Shown piece after piece: positions 33,238-42,530 of a stretch of 64,000 bases of DNA. The notes under the pieces were generated by a model, which did not search any database, was not told the DNA's origin, and was given only the letters and a program-made list of their open reading frames with translations. The position numbers and the translations under genes were made by a program. Every line of letters starts with the position of its first letter. Position 1 is the stretch's first letter. This DNA comes from Mycobacterium lentiflavum (GTDB taxonomy: Bacteria > Actinomycetota > Actinomycetes > Mycobacteriales > Mycobacteriaceae), in contig NZ_CP092423.2 of the NCBI RefSeq assembly GCF_022374895.2, positions 434,001 through 498,000 of the forward strand, given 5' to 3'.

Positions 33238-34422
33238 GTGATCGTGACCGATGGCGACCAGGCGGGCGGAACCCGCAGCTTCCTGCCCGCTGTCGAGGGT
33301 ATGCGCGCCTGCGCGGCCATGGGTGTGGTCGTCACGCATGTGGCGTTCCAGACCGGCCACTCCAGCGGTGTCGACGGTCGGCTGTTCGGCCGCTTCGACC
33401 TCGCGGTGGCGGTGTTCTTCACGTTGTCGGGGTTCCTGCTGTGGCGTGGCCACGCCGCGGCGGCCCGGGATTTGGGACCCGACGGTTTCACGGGTCCGCC
33501 CACCGGCCACTACCTGCGATCGCGGGTGGTCCGCATCATGCCGGCCTATCTGGTGGCCGTCGTCGTGATCCTGACCCTGCTCCCTGACGCGGACCACGCC
33601 AGCCTGACCGTCTGGCTGGCAAACCTGACCCTCACCCAGATCTATGTGCCGCTCACCCTGACCGGTGGGCTGACCCAGATGTGGAGCCTCTCGGTCGAGG
33701 TCACCTTTTATCTGGCGCTGCCGATTCTCGCGCTGTTGGCCCGCCGCCTTCCGGTGCGCGCCCGGGTGCCGGCGATCGCCGCGCTGGGAGCGCTCAGCTG
33801 GGGGTGGGGCTGGCTTCCTCTTTTCTCGGGGCACGCGGGGTCCGGCAACCCGCTGAACTGGCCGCCGGCCTTCTTCTCCTGGTTCGCCGCGGGCATGCTG
33901 CTGGCCGAGTGGGTGCACAGCCCGATCGGGCTGCCGCATCGACTGGCGCGCCGGCGGGTACTGATGGCCGCCATCGCGCTGGCCGCGTTTCTGGTGGCCG
34001 CCTCTCCGCTGGCGGGTCCGGAGGGACTGACGCCGGGGAGCGCGGCGCAGTTCGCGGTGAAGACCTCGATGGGCTCGATCGTCGCGTTCGCGTTGGTCGC
34101 ACCGCTGGTGCTGGACCGGATCGACACCCGGCACCGGCTGCTGGGCAATGCCGGCATGGTCACCCTGGGCCGCTGGTCCTACGGCCTGTTCATCTGGCAC
34201 CTGGCCGCGCTGGCCATGGTGTTCCCCGTCGTCGGGACGTTCCCGTTCACCGGCAACATGCCGACGGTGCTGGTGCTGACGCTGATCTTCGGTTTCGCGA
34301 TCGCGGCGGTGAGCTACGCGCTGGTCGAATCGCCGTGCCGGGAAGCGTTGCGCCGCTGGGAGAAACGTGAGCAGCCGGCCGCCACGGTGATAGATGCCGA
34401 GGCCGATGCGATCGCGCCCTAG
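33238..34422 (+). CDS. acyltransferase 3-family membrane protein, Rv0228-type (TmaT-like)
   Basis: A 394-residue polytopic protein of the acyltransferase 3 (OafA/NodX) family. The N-terminal signature FLPAVEGMRACAAMGVVVTH holds the expected His at the end of helix 1, and FFTLSGFLLWRGH and YLRSRVVRIMPAYLVAVVV follow. TQMWSLSVEVTFYLALPIL is the usual later motif. About ten membrane helices are expected. The Corynebacterium homologue TmaT acetylates trehalose monomycolate before MmpL-type export, from memory of published work, and Rv0228 is named as its orthologue. That would link this gene to mmpL3 at the start of the window. Its stop shares CTAG with the convergent YbjN gene. Confidence 0.9.
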   Translation: MIVTDGDQAGGTRSFLPAVEGMRACAAMGVVVTHVAFQTGHSSGVDGRLFGRFDLAVAVFFTLSGFLLWRGHAAAARDLGPDGFTGPPTGHYLRSRVVRIMPAYLVAVVVILTLLPDADHASLTVWLANLTLTQIYVPLTLTGGLTQMWSLSVEVTFYLALPILALLARRLPVRARVPAIAALGALSWGWGWLPLFSGHAGSGNPLNWPPAFFSWFAAGMLLAEWVHSPIGLPHRLARRRVLMAAIALAAFLVAASPLAGPEGLTPGSAAQFAVKTSMGSIVAFALVAPLVLDRIDTRHRLLGNAGMVTLGRWSYGLFIWHLAALAMVFPVVGTFPFTGNMPTVLVLTLIFGFAIAAVSYALVESPCREALRRWEKREQPAATVIDAEADAIAP

Positions 34423-34898
34423 CCGGTGCGGTCCATCCACTCTTCCAGTGCGTCCGCGGACGGCAGGCTGGCGGCCTGCTCGATCTTCTCGATCAGGTCG
34501 ATGCCGTACTCGACGGTGGACCTGATGAAGTGGCCCAGCCCCGCCAAGTGGATGCCGTCGGTCAGCAGGTACGCACTCTCACCGACCACACTGAAATGGC
34601 TCGGCTGCGCGGTCTCGCGGACAAACGCCTTGGGCCAATGGTTGTCGCGGTTCCAGTCGTTGACCAGTTCCATCAGGCGCGGGCGCTCGCTGGCTTGGTA
34701 GTACCCCGCGGGGCTGACCGAGATCTCCAGGATGTCGGGCCGCACGCCGTTGATCCGCAGGTTCACGTGCAGCTTGCCCCGCTGATAGTGGGACAGCACC
34801 ATCATGAATTCCGTGCCGTCGTCGCTGCGGAAAAATCGCAACTGGTGCGATCGCAGATAGCGTTCGATCAGCTCCGTGCTCAACGGCTCGATTTTCAT
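34419..34898 (-). CDS. YbjN-domain protein
   Basis: A 159-residue soluble protein. LIERYLRSHQLRFFRSDDGT, the LHVNLRINGVRPDILEISVS sheet, the RLMELVNDWNRDNHWPKAFV helix and GLGHFIRSTVEYGIDLIEKI match the YbjN (bacterial sensory transduction regulator) family, a type III chaperone-like fold. Members act as small adaptors, but the partner here is unknown. The start ATG is clear. The protein overlaps the acyltransferase stop by four bases (CTAG). The CoA ligase gene ends 57 bases upstream on the same strand, so it could be the last gene of the php, CoA ligase unit. Confidence 0.8.
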   Translation of the reverse strand: MKIEPLSTELIERYLRSHQLRFFRSDDGTEFMMVLSHYQRGKLHVNLRINGVRPDILEISVSPAGYYQASERPRLMELVNDWNRDNHWPKAFVRETAQPSHFSVVGESAYLLTDGIHLAGLGHFIRSTVEYGIDLIEKIEQAASLPSADALEEWMDRTG

Positions 34899-34955
34899 GG
34901 CCCTGATCGTGTAGTCGCGGGCTTGGAGAATTCTTGGTGCTTTCCAGACGGTGGG

Positions 34956-36446
34956 TCAGCTCGCTTCGGCGGCCGGCAACCGCGCCATGATCTCGGCCCG
35001 CACCGCCGAGCGTCGGGCCTTGCCGGCGTCGTCGCGCAGCGGGGTGTCGACGAATTCTATGAAGGCGGGGGTGGGCGGCACCTTGTAACCCGCGATGTTG
35101 GCACGCAGGAACTCCTGCACTCCGGCGGCATCCAGCGTCGAGTCATCGGTCGTATGCACCAGCGCGTAGGGCACCTGGCCCAGATCGCCCGCGTTCGGGT
35201 CGGGGACGCCAACGACCAAGCAGGACAACACTTCCGGGTGTGCCGACAGCGCGCTCTCGATCTCCGCGGGATAGACGTTGCGGCCGCCCACGGTGAACAT
35301 GTCGACCCGCCGGTCCGACAGATACAGGAAACCGTCGGCGTCGAAGTAGCCGAGATCGCCCAGCGAGTCCCAGCCGTCGCGGGTTTTCGCCGTCGACCCG
35401 ATATACCGGTAGGTCGGCGCGCTGCCCGGGGCCGGCCGCATGTAGATCTCCCCCTCGACGCCGGGCGGGCAGGGGTTGCCGTCGTCGTCGAGCACCGTCA
35501 TCTCGCCGCTGACGACGACGCCGACCGAGCCCGGGTGGGCCAGCCACTGGTCGCCGGAGATGAACGTCAGCGCCTGTAACTCGGTGCCGCCGTACAACTC
35601 CCAGACTTTCTCGGGTCCGAGCAGGTCGATCCAGGCTTGCTTGACGGCCGGCGGGCACGGCGCCGCCAGATGCCAGAACCGCCGGATCGACGACAGGTCG
35701 TAGGCGCCCGGGTCGGCCTGGTACACCGGCAGCACCCGCTGCATGATCGTCGGCACGGTCACCATGAAGGTGACGCGATGATCGGCGATGACGCGCAGGA
35801 ATTCGTGCGGGTCGAAGCGGTCCGTCAGCACCAGATGGTGGCCCATGATCAGCGCGAGTGCCGCCACGGTGATTCCGGTGTTGTGGGATAGCGGCACCGG
35901 AACATAGGTGGTGTCGCAATCTTGTGCGCCCATCGCATAGGCCGCCAGCGGTGAGAGGCGGCTGTCGACGCCGGCTTCGATCAGCTTGGGCCGCCCGGTG
36001 CTGCCGCCGGAGCCCATCGCCTTCCACGTCGGTGACACCGCCTCCGGTAGCGGCGCATCCGATAACGCCGCATCGGGGATGAAACCCCTTGCCACGCTTG
36101 GTATTTCAGGGTGCTCGGCGCCCACCAGCAGGGCGCGCGGCCGCAGGTCCAGCAGACCCTGCAACTCCGCGGTCGGCAGTCGTGGCGACAACGGCTGCGG
36201 CACGGCGCCCAGCTTCCAGCACGCGGCCGCGGCCTGCACGAACTCGACGGAGTTGGGCAGCAAGATCGTCACGTAATCGCCGACACCGACGCCGCGTTCG
36301 GCGTAGGCGCGCGCCAACCGGTTCGTCGAGCGGTCGAGTTCGGCGCGGGTGAGCGTGACGCCGTCGCAGGTGACCGCCGGCTCGTCGGGAGCGAGTTCGG
36401 CCAGCGCCGAAATCTGCGAACCGATCGGCGGGGTCGGTTCACTCAT
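34956..36446 (-). CDS. AMP-dependent acyl-CoA ligase
   Basis: An ANL-superfamily ligase, about 496 residues. The phosphate-binding loop is WKAMGSGGSTGRPKLIEAGV, where GSGGSTG replaces the usual SSGTTG. The A5 motif is ELYGGTELQALTF, the hinge is FLYLSDRRVDMFTVGGRNVY, and the A10 Lys is in RDDAGKARRSAV. The ATG at 36446 lies inside the php 3' end and overlaps it by eight bases, so expression is coupled to php. It is not in the M. tuberculosis order at this place. A plausible pathway is lactone or ester opening by Php followed by CoA activation of the freed acid. This is inference, not shown. Confidence 0.88.
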   Translation of the reverse strand: MSEPTPPIGSQISALAELAPDEPAVTCDGVTLTRAELDRSTNRLARAYAERGVGVGDYVTILLPNSVEFVQAAAACWKLGAVPQPLSPRLPTAELQGLLDLRPRALLVGAEHPEIPSVARGFIPDAALSDAPLPEAVSPTWKAMGSGGSTGRPKLIEAGVDSRLSPLAAYAMGAQDCDTTYVPVPLSHNTGITVAALALIMGHHLVLTDRFDPHEFLRVIADHRVTFMVTVPTIMQRVLPVYQADPGAYDLSSIRRFWHLAAPCPPAVKQAWIDLLGPEKVWELYGGTELQALTFISGDQWLAHPGSVGVVVSGEMTVLDDDGNPCPPGVEGEIYMRPAPGSAPTYRYIGSTAKTRDGWDSLGDLGYFDADGFLYLSDRRVDMFTVGGRNVYPAEIESALSAHPEVLSCLVVGVPDPNAGDLGQVPYALVHTTDDSTLDAAGVQEFLRANIAGYKVPPTPAFIEFVDTPLRDDAGKARRSAVRAEIMARLPAAEAS

Positions 36447-37419
36447 ATGCACCCTGCCGCTCGAAGATGCGCCGCGGATTGTCGACCAGCATGGTGTGCA
36501 GTTGCTCCTCGGTGACGCCGCGCTCTTTCAGGGCGGGGATCACGTCGTTGTGGATGTGCAGGTAGTGCCAGTTCGGTGCCATCTGCGGAATGAGTTCTTC
36601 GGGCAGCGCGTCGAAGTAGCAGTTGGCGTCGTGCGACAGCACCATCTTGTCGGCGTGCCCGCGCTCGCACATTTGCGCCACTATGCCGACTCGTTCTTCG
36701 AACGGTGAGATCACGTCGAGGCCGAACCGGTCCATCCCGAGATAGGACCCCGCGGCGACGAGCTCTTCGAGGTAACCGACGTCGGTGCTGTCGCCGGAAT
36801 GGCCGATGATCACCCGGCTCAGGTCGACGCCCTCCTCTTCGAAGATGCGCTGCTGCTCGAGCCCGCGCCGCAGCCCGGCGTGGGTGTGCGTGGAGATCGG
36901 CACGCCGGTGCGTTTGTGCGCCTGGGCGACCGCGCGCAACACCCGTTCCACGCCGGCGGTGATGCCCGGTTCGTCGGTGGCGCACTTGAGGATTCCGGCC
37001 TTGACGCCGGTGTCCGCGATGCCCTCCTCGATGTCCTTCACGAACATGTCGGTCATGATCTCCGGGCCGCCCAGCATGCCGCCCGGGCCCTCGTAGTGGA
37101 ACCGGAACGGGATGTCGTTGTAGGTGTAAAGCCCGGTCGCCACAACGATATTCAGCTCGGTCGCCGCGGCCACCCGCGCAATGCGCGGGATGTAGCGGCC
37201 CAGCCCGATCACGGTGAGGTCGACGATGGTGTCCACGCCCCGCGACTTCAGCTCGTTGAGCCGGGCGATGGCGTCGGCTACCCGCTTTTCCTCGTCGCCC
37301 CAGGCGTCGGGATAGTTCAGCGCGATCTCGGTGGTCATGATGAAGACGTGCTCGTGCATCAGCGTCACGCCGAGATCAGCGGTATCGATGGATCCGCGCG
37401 CGGTATTTAGTTCGGACAC
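36439..37419 (-). CDS. php: phosphotriesterase-family lactonase Php
   Basis: Amidohydrolase-superfamily enzyme of the phosphotriesterase-like lactonase group, 326 residues as in M. tuberculosis. The binuclear metal site is complete: H22 and H24 in LMHEHVFI, the carboxylated Lys in AGILKCATDEPGIT, His in ISTHTHAG and IIGHSGDSTDVGY, and Asp in VLSHDANCY. The frame is open upstream to 37671, but GTG 37419 gives MSELNTARG, as in the known protein, and has the leaderless -10 box TAGCAT 7 nt upstream. Such enzymes hydrolyse lactones, with weak organophosphate activity. Divergent from fadE4 by 129 bases and followed with an 8-base overlap by the CoA ligase. Confidence 0.95.
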   Translation of the reverse strand: MSELNTARGSIDTADLGVTLMHEHVFIMTTEIALNYPDAWGDEEKRVADAIARLNELKSRGVDTIVDLTVIGLGRYIPRIARVAAATELNIVVATGLYTYNDIPFRFHYEGPGGMLGGPEIMTDMFVKDIEEGIADTGVKAGILKCATDEPGITAGVERVLRAVAQAHKRTGVPISTHTHAGLRRGLEQQRIFEEEGVDLSRVIIGHSGDSTDVGYLEELVAAGSYLGMDRFGLDVISPFEERVGIVAQMCERGHADKMVLSHDANCYFDALPEELIPQMAPNWHYLHIHNDVIPALKERGVTEEQLHTMLVDNPRRIFERQGAYE

Positions 37420-37426
37420 GTCGCTG

Positions 37427-37432
37427 ATGCTA
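37427..37432 (-). promoter_or_regulatory. -10 box of a leaderless promoter for php
   Basis: On the minus strand TAGCAT ends 7 nt before the GTG start of php. It supports this start over the upstream open frame. Confidence 0.55.
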
Positions 37433-37535
37433 GGCCGGGCCGCAATCATTCGACAGAGGCAAATAGGCAAATACGATGACAATGCGGATCTTCCGGGCCC
37501 GCCGTCGGCTGATACCGCGACCCCGCACATCGGCG

Positions 37536-37541
37536 TACCGT
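37536..37541 (+). promoter_or_regulatory. -10 box of a leaderless promoter for fadE4
   Basis: TACCGT ends 7 nt before the fadE4 ATG at 37549, with no ribosome binding site between. It is back to back with the php promoter, 103 bases away. Confidence 0.55.
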
Positions 37542-37548
37542 CTGCCGC

Positions 37549-39258
37549 ATGCTGCTCAACCCCAACCAGTTGAACCGTAAATACCCCGACGCTCGATCCG
37601 GGGAGATCATGGCCGCCACCGTCGACTTCTTCGAGTCCCGGGGCAAGGCTCGGCTGAAGGCCGACGACCACGCGCGGGTCTGGTATTCAGACTTCCTCGA
37701 CCACGTCGGACGCGAGCGCATCTTTGCCTCGCTGCTGACGCCGTCGGAGTACGGCGCCGCCGACTGCCGTTGGGATACTTACCGGATCAGTGAGTTCGCC
37801 GAGATCGTCGGCTTCTACGGGCTGAACTACTGGTACCCCTTCCAGGTCACGGCCCTCGGACTCGGGCCGATCTGGATGAGCGACAACGAGGACGCCAAGC
37901 GCAAGGCCGCGGCCCAGCTGGAAGCCGGCGAGGTGTTCGGCTTCGGCTTGTCGGAGCAGAGCCACGGCGCCGACGTCTACCAGACCGACATGATCCTGAC
38001 GCCGGGCGAGAACGGCTGGACGGCCAACGGCGAGAAGTACTACATCGGCAACGCCAACGTGGCGCGGATGGTCTCGACCTTCGGCAAGATCTCCGACACA
38101 GACGAGTACGTGTTCTTCGTCGCCGACTCCCAGCACGACCGCTACGAGCTGATCAAGAACGTGGTCAACTCGCAGAACTACGTCGCGAACTATGGGCTGC
38201 GCGACTATCCGGTCACCGAGGTCGACATCCTGCACCGCGGCCCCGGCGCCTTCCACGCCGCGCTCAACACCGTCAACGTCTGCAAGTACAACCTCGGGTG
38301 GGGTGCGGTCGGCATGTGTACCCACGCCATGTACGAGGCGGTCACGCACGCCTCCAACCGCTACCTGTACGGGACCGTCGTCACCGACTTCAGCCGCGTG
38401 CGCCGGCTGCTCACCGACGCCTACACGCGACTGATCGCGATGAAGCTGGTCGCCACCCGCGCCTGCGACTACATGCGCAGCGCCTCGGCCGACGACCGCC
38501 GCTACCTGCTGTACAGCCCGCTGACCAAGGCGAAGATCACCAGCGAGGGCGAGCGGGTGATCACCGCACTGTGGGACGTGATCGCGGCCAAGGGCGTGGA
38601 GAAGGACACCATCTTCGAGGCGATGACCCGCGAGATCGGGCTGCTGCCCAGGCTGGAAGGCACCGTCCACATCAACATCGGGCTGCTGGCCAAGTTCATG
38701 CCCAACTACCTGTTCGCGCCGAACAATGCGCTGCCGTTGATCGGGCGCCGCGACGAAGCCGTCGACGACGCGTTTCTGTTCAACCAGGGCCCGACCGGGG
38801 GATTGGGCAAGGTCGGATTCCACGATTGGCGCGCGCCGTTCGACAGCTTCGCGCATCTGCCCAACGTCGCGCTGCTGCGCGAGCAGATCGACGCGCTGGC
38901 CGACATGCTGGCCAGTGCGACACCAGATGCGTTGCAGCAGAAGGATATTGACTTCGCATTCGGGGTCGGCCAGTTGTTCGCGACGGTGCCCTACGCACAA
39001 CTGATTCTGGAAGAGGCCCCGTTGTCAGGGCCCGAAAACCGCTGCGACGACGCGCTGATCGACGAGATCTTCGCCGTGCTGGTCCGCGACTTCAACGCCT
39101 ACGCCGTCGAATTGGCGGACAAGCGCGCCACCACCGATGCGCAGGCCGGGTTCGCGATGCGGATGATTCGTCGGCCGGTGTTCGACCAGGCGCGCTACGA
39201 CCAGGTCTGGAAGGAACATGTCCTGCCCATCAACGGCGCCTACCAGATGCGGCCCTAG
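37549..39258 (+). CDS. fadE4: FadE4, acyl-CoA dehydrogenase-family protein
   Basis: A 569-residue acyl-CoA dehydrogenase-family flavoprotein, longer than the usual 380-residue enzymes and matching M. tuberculosis FadE4 (568). FAD/substrate motifs are VFGFGLSEQSHGADVYQTD and WTANGEKYYIGNANVARMVS, and the middle domain has NTVNVCKYNLGWGAVGMCTH. The canonical catalytic YEGT motif of short-chain enzymes is not obvious; the active base probably lies elsewhere, as in other long FadE proteins. A leaderless promoter precedes the ATG. It is divergent from php. After the stop, GAGTGTGCGGCTAGCCGCACACTC (39269-39292) forms an inverted repeat that may be its terminator. Confidence 0.92.
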   Translation: MLLNPNQLNRKYPDARSGEIMAATVDFFESRGKARLKADDHARVWYSDFLDHVGRERIFASLLTPSEYGAADCRWDTYRISEFAEIVGFYGLNYWYPFQVTALGLGPIWMSDNEDAKRKAAAQLEAGEVFGFGLSEQSHGADVYQTDMILTPGENGWTANGEKYYIGNANVARMVSTFGKISDTDEYVFFVADSQHDRYELIKNVVNSQNYVANYGLRDYPVTEVDILHRGPGAFHAALNTVNVCKYNLGWGAVGMCTHAMYEAVTHASNRYLYGTVVTDFSRVRRLLTDAYTRLIAMKLVATRACDYMRSASADDRRYLLYSPLTKAKITSEGERVITALWDVIAAKGVEKDTIFEAMTREIGLLPRLEGTVHINIGLLAKFMPNYLFAPNNALPLIGRRDEAVDDAFLFNQGPTGGLGKVGFHDWRAPFDSFAHLPNVALLREQIDALADMLASATPDALQQKDIDFAFGVGQLFATVPYAQLILEEAPLSGPENRCDDALIDEIFAVLVRDFNAYAVELADKRATTDAQAGFAMRMIRRPVFDQARYDQVWKEHVLPINGAYQMRP

Positions 39259-39268
39259 CTCTCCGCCG

Positions 39269-39292
39269 AGTGTGCGGCTAGCCGCACACTCG
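39269..39292 (+). terminator. 12-bp-arm palindrome after fadE4
   Basis: GAGTGTGCGGCT is followed directly by AGCCGCACACTC, a perfect 24-bp palindrome ten bases past the fadE4 stop. No T-run follows. A further CACACTC-like copy lies nearby (about 39313). It probably ends the fadE4 transcript. Confidence 0.55.
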
Positions 39293-39355
39293 AGTCCCAC
39301 TGAGCGGCGGGGTGCACACTCGGCGGGCTAGTCGACGTTGAGCTGGGATTGACCC

Positions 39356-39396
39356 TTGACTGTGGCATGGATCACAGTAATATGACCAGTGGTCAT
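39356..39396 (+). promoter_or_regulatory. promoter and 15-bp palindromic operator of the tetR-R2lox operon
   Basis: TTGACT (39356-39361) and TAATAT (39378-39383) with a 16-base spacer form the promoter. ATGACCA-G-TGGTCAT (39382-39396), a perfect 7-1-7 dyad, overlaps the -10 box and transcription start. This is the classical arrangement for a self-repressing TetR gene. Confidence 0.75.
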
Positions 39397-39412
39397 CTAA
39401 CGAGGAGGTTCG

Positions 39413-40105
39413 ATGCCAACGGTGACATGGGCGCGGGTCGATCCCGCTCGTCGCGCGGCGATCATCGAGGCCGCCGAGGCCGAATTCGGGGCACACGGGT
39501 TTTCCGGCGGCAGCCTGAACGTCATCGCGCGCCGGGCCGGCGTCGCCAAGGGCAGTCTCTTCCAGTATTTCGCGGACAAGCGCGACTTGTTCGCGTTCAT
39601 CGCCGACATCGGCAGCCAACGGGTTCGGGTCTGCATGGAAGACCTGATCCGTGACCTCAACCCCGACCGGCCGTTTTTCGAGTTCCTCACCGAGCTGCTC
39701 GACGGCTGGGTCGCCTACTTCGCCGAACATCCACACGAGCGCTCGCTGCATGCCGCGGCGACCCTGGAGGTCGACACTGACGCCCGCGTCAGCGTGCGCA
39801 GCGTCATCCACCGGCACTACCTGGAGGTGCTGCGACCGCTGGTGCAGGGCGCCCAGAAGCGTGGTGATTTACGGGCCGATGCCGACACCGACGCGCTGCT
39901 GTCGTTGCTGCTGCTGATCTTTCCGCACCTGGCGCTGGCGCCCTACATGCGCGGCCTGGACCCGATCCTCGGCCTCGACGAGCCCAGCCCCGAGCAGCCT
40001 GCGCTGGCGGTGCGCAGGCTCGTCGCGGTGCTGGCCGCCGCCTTCGCGGCAGCGCCGCATGCCTCCGTCCACCCAGCCCCAATGCGATCTGAGGAGGTCA
40101 CATGA
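39413..40105 (+). CDS. TetR-family regulator, Rv0232-type
   Basis: A 230-residue regulator (229 in Rv0232). The HTH is visible in [39 protein letters not shown] and [14 protein letters not shown]. The remainder is the helical ligand-binding domain. GAGGAGG sits seven bases before the ATG. A perfect 15-bp palindrome over its own promoter points to autorepression. The stop overlaps the R2lox start as ATGA, so regulator and oxidase are made together and the ligand may relate to the oxidase substrate. Identification is secure; the ligand is unknown. Confidence 0.92.
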   Translation: MPTVTWARVDPARRAAIIEAAEAEFGAHGFSGGSLNVIARRAGVAKGSLFQYFADKRDLFAFIADIGSQRVRVCMEDLIRDLNPDRPFFEFLTELLDGWVAYFAEHPHERSLHAAATLEVDTDARVSVRSVIHRHYLEVLRPLVQGAQKRGDLRADADTDALLSLLLLIFPHLALAPYMRGLDPILGLDEPSPEQPALAVRRLVAVLAAAFAAAPHASVHPAPMRSEEVT

Positions 40106-41037
40106 ATCGAACCCGAGTTGCGTCAATGTCCCAGGGCGGTCTCAACTGGGATAGCTTGCCGCTCAAGCTCTTTGCGGGCGGCAATGCAAAATTCTGGGAT
40201 CCGGCGGCCATCGACTTCTCCCGCGATCGCGAGGACTGGGAACGCCTGACCGACGACGAACGCAGCTACGCGACCCTGCTGTGCGCCGAGTTCATCGCCG
40301 GCGAGGAATCGGTGACCCAGGACATCCAGCCGTTCATGGCCGCGATGCGGGCCGAGGGCCGGCTCGGCGACGAGATGTATCTGACGCAGTTCGCCTTCGA
40401 GGAGGCCAAGCACGTTCAGGTGTTCCGGATGTGGCTCGACGCCGTCGGCGTCACCGACGACCTGAACAACCTTCTCGACGACGTCCCGACCTACCGCACG
40501 ATCTTCTACGACAAACTCCCCGAGTGCTTGAGCACGTTGGCAGGCGATTCGTCACCGGCCGCCCAGGTGCGGGCGTCGGTCACCTACAACCACATGGTCG
40601 AGGGCATGCTGGCGCTGACCGGTTACTACCTCTGGCACAAGATCTGCGTGGAACGCGACATTCTTCCGGGCATGCAGGAGCTGATTCACCGGATCGGCGA
40701 CGACGAGCGACGCCACATGGCCTGGGGCACCTTCACCTGCCGGCGCCACGTCGCCGCCGACGATGCCAACTGGGGCGTGTTCGAGGCGCGAATGAACGAG
40801 CTGATGCCGCTCGGACTGCGGCTGATCGAGGAGGGCTTCGCCCTCTACGACCCGATGCCGTTCGGCCTGTCGGCGGACGATTCCATGCAGTACGCCTCCG
40901 ACAAGGGGATGCGCCGATTCGGCACCATCTCCAGCGCCCGCGGGCGCCCGCTCGGCGAGATCGACCTCGACTACTCGCCGCTGCAGCTCGAGGACACCTT
41001 CGCCGAGGAGGACGAGCGCGCCCTGGCCGCGGTCTAG
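40102..41037 (+). CDS. nrdB: R2-like ligand-binding oxidase (annotated nrdB in M. tuberculosis)
   Basis: A 311-residue ferritin-like protein of the R2lox group, resembling but distinct from ribonucleotide reductase small subunits. With the ATG at 40102, the published metal ligands of Rv0233 fall on exactly the same numbers: E68, E101, H104, E167, E202, H205, as do V71 and Y162, the residues forming the Val-Tyr ether cross-link. So an Mn/Fe site with a bound fatty-acid-like ligand is expected. The segments are [30 protein letters not shown] and [10 protein letters not shown]. It is co-translated with the TetR gene. The physiological substrate is unknown; the lipid gene context fits a lipid oxidation. 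Confidence 0.95.
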   Translation: MNRTRVASMSQGGLNWDSLPLKLFAGGNAKFWDPAAIDFSRDREDWERLTDDERSYATLLCAEFIAGEESVTQDIQPFMAAMRAEGRLGDEMYLTQFAFEEAKHVQVFRMWLDAVGVTDDLNNLLDDVPTYRTIFYDKLPECLSTLAGDSSPAAQVRASVTYNHMVEGMLALTGYYLWHKICVERDILPGMQELIHRIGDDERRHMAWGTFTCRRHVAADDANWGVFEARMNELMPLGLRLIEEGFALYDPMPFGLSADDSMQYASDKGMRRFGTISSARGRPLGEIDLDYSPLQLEDTFAEEDERALAAV

Positions 41038-41060
41038 CGTTCGTGTCTGGTCGTTAAGTG

Positions 41061-42437
41061 CTAGCCGACCCAGACGGTTTTGGCGTTGCAGAACTCGCGG
41101 ATGCCCAAACCCGCCAGCTCGCGCCCATAGCCGGAGCGCTTGATGCCGCCGAACCCCAGCTCCGGGTAGGACACCGTCATCCCGTTGATGAAGACCTGGC
41201 CGGCTTCGATGTCGTCGATGAAGCGCTGCTGTTCGGTCTCGTCGTTGGTCCAGGCGTTGGAGCCCAACCCGAAGGTGGTGGCGTTGGCGATCTCGATGGC
41301 TTCGTCGATGTCGGCGGCGCGGTACATCGAGGCGACCGGACCGAACACCTCTTCGGTGTAGAGCGCCATGTCCTTGGTGATGTCGGTGACCACCGTCGGC
41401 GGGTAAAACCATCCCGGCCTGTCGGGCGTTTTTCCGCCCAGGCGGATGGTGGCCCCCGCCGCGGCGGCGTCGTCGACCTGCTTGGCGATCTCGTCGCGGC
41501 CTGACTCGGTGGCCAGCGGACCCACCTCGGTGTCGGGGTCGGTCGGGTCGCCGACCTTGAGGCTGTCCATGCGCTCGACGAACTTGTCGACGAATGCGTC
41601 GTAGATGTCGGTGTGCACGATGAACCGTTTGGCGGCGATGCAGGACTGCCCGTTGTTCTGCGTGCGGGCGGTGACCGCGGTCTTGACGGCCTCCTCGAGG
41701 TCCGCCGACGGCATCACGATGAACGGGTCGCTGCCGCCGAGCTCGAGCACGGTGGGCTTGATCTCGTCGCCGCAGATCGCGGCGACCGACTGGCCGGCCG
41801 GCTCGCTGCCGGTGAGCGTGGCCGCCGCGACGCGCGGGTCGCGCAGGATGCGCTCGACGACGCTCGATGACACCAGCAATGTCTGGAAGCAGTCGGCCGG
41901 GAACCCGCCCCGGGCGATGACGTCGGACAGATACAGCGCCGACTGGGGCACGTTGGAGGCGTGCTTGAGCAGGCCGACATTGCCGGCCATCAGCGCCGGC
42001 GCGGCAAACCGCACCGCCTGCCAAAGCGGAAAGTTCCACGGCATGATGGCCAGCACCACACCGAGCGGCTGGTAGCGCGTGTAGGCCTGCTTCGCGCCGA
42101 CCGCGGTCGCTTCGGCCGGCTCATCTGCGAGCAGCCGCTCGGCGTTCTCGGCATAGTAGCGAAAACCCTTGGCGCACTTGAGCGCTTCGGCCTTGGCCGA
42201 TTTCAGGGTCTTACCCATCTCCAGGGTCATCATCGCCGCGACTTCGTCGGCTTCGGCCTCGAGCAGGTCGGCGGTGGCGTTGGCCCACTGCGCACGCTGG
42301 GCGAAGGTCGTGTTACGGCGGTAGTCAAGGAACCGGGCGTGCGCCCGCTCGATCGCAGCGTCGACTTCGTCGTCGGTAGCAGCGGTGAAGGTCTTGACGG
42401 TTTCGCCGGTGGCCGGGTTGATGGTCGCGATTGACAC
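41061..42437 (-). CDS. gabD1: GabD1, succinate-semialdehyde dehydrogenase (NADP)
   Basis: Aldehyde dehydrogenase of 458 residues; GabD1 oxidises succinate semialdehyde to succinate with NADP. The catalytic Cys is in [16 protein letters not shown], the Glu in [20 protein letters not shown], and the cofactor region in [20 protein letters not shown] and [16 protein letters not shown]. The end, [20 protein letters not shown], is typical of the short GabD form. The GTG start, [12 protein letters not shown], has GAAGGA upstream. It is divergent by 93 bases from a ThDP enzyme gene. In mycobacteria GabD1 is thought to serve a variant route from alpha-ketoglutarate to succinate, so the adjacent ThDP enzyme could supply aldehyde chemistry, though its sequence suggests another reaction. 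Confidence 0.92.
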   Translation of the reverse strand: MSIATINPATGETVKTFTAATDDEVDAAIERAHARFLDYRRNTTFAQRAQWANATADLLEAEADEVAAMMTLEMGKTLKSAKAEALKCAKGFRYYAENAERLLADEPAEATAVGAKQAYTRYQPLGVVLAIMPWNFPLWQAVRFAAPALMAGNVGLLKHASNVPQSALYLSDVIARGGFPADCFQTLLVSSSVVERILRDPRVAAATLTGSEPAGQSVAAICGDEIKPTVLELGGSDPFIVMPSADLEEAVKTAVTARTQNNGQSCIAAKRFIVHTDIYDAFVDKFVERMDSLKVGDPTDPDTEVGPLATESGRDEIAKQVDDAAAAGATIRLGGKTPDRPGWFYPPTVVTDITKDMALYTEEVFGPVASMYRAADIDEAIEIANATTFGLGSNAWTNDETEQQRFIDDIEAGQVFINGMTVSYPELGFGGIKRSGYGRELAGLGIREFCNAKTVWVG

Positions 42438-42530
42438 GCTGACATCCTTCCCTTTGCTGTCTTTTTCCGAAGGTAACTGAAACGTCCAACACCTAGCCTG
42501 CCACTATCGTTCCCCTAAGGGAGGTGGCGG

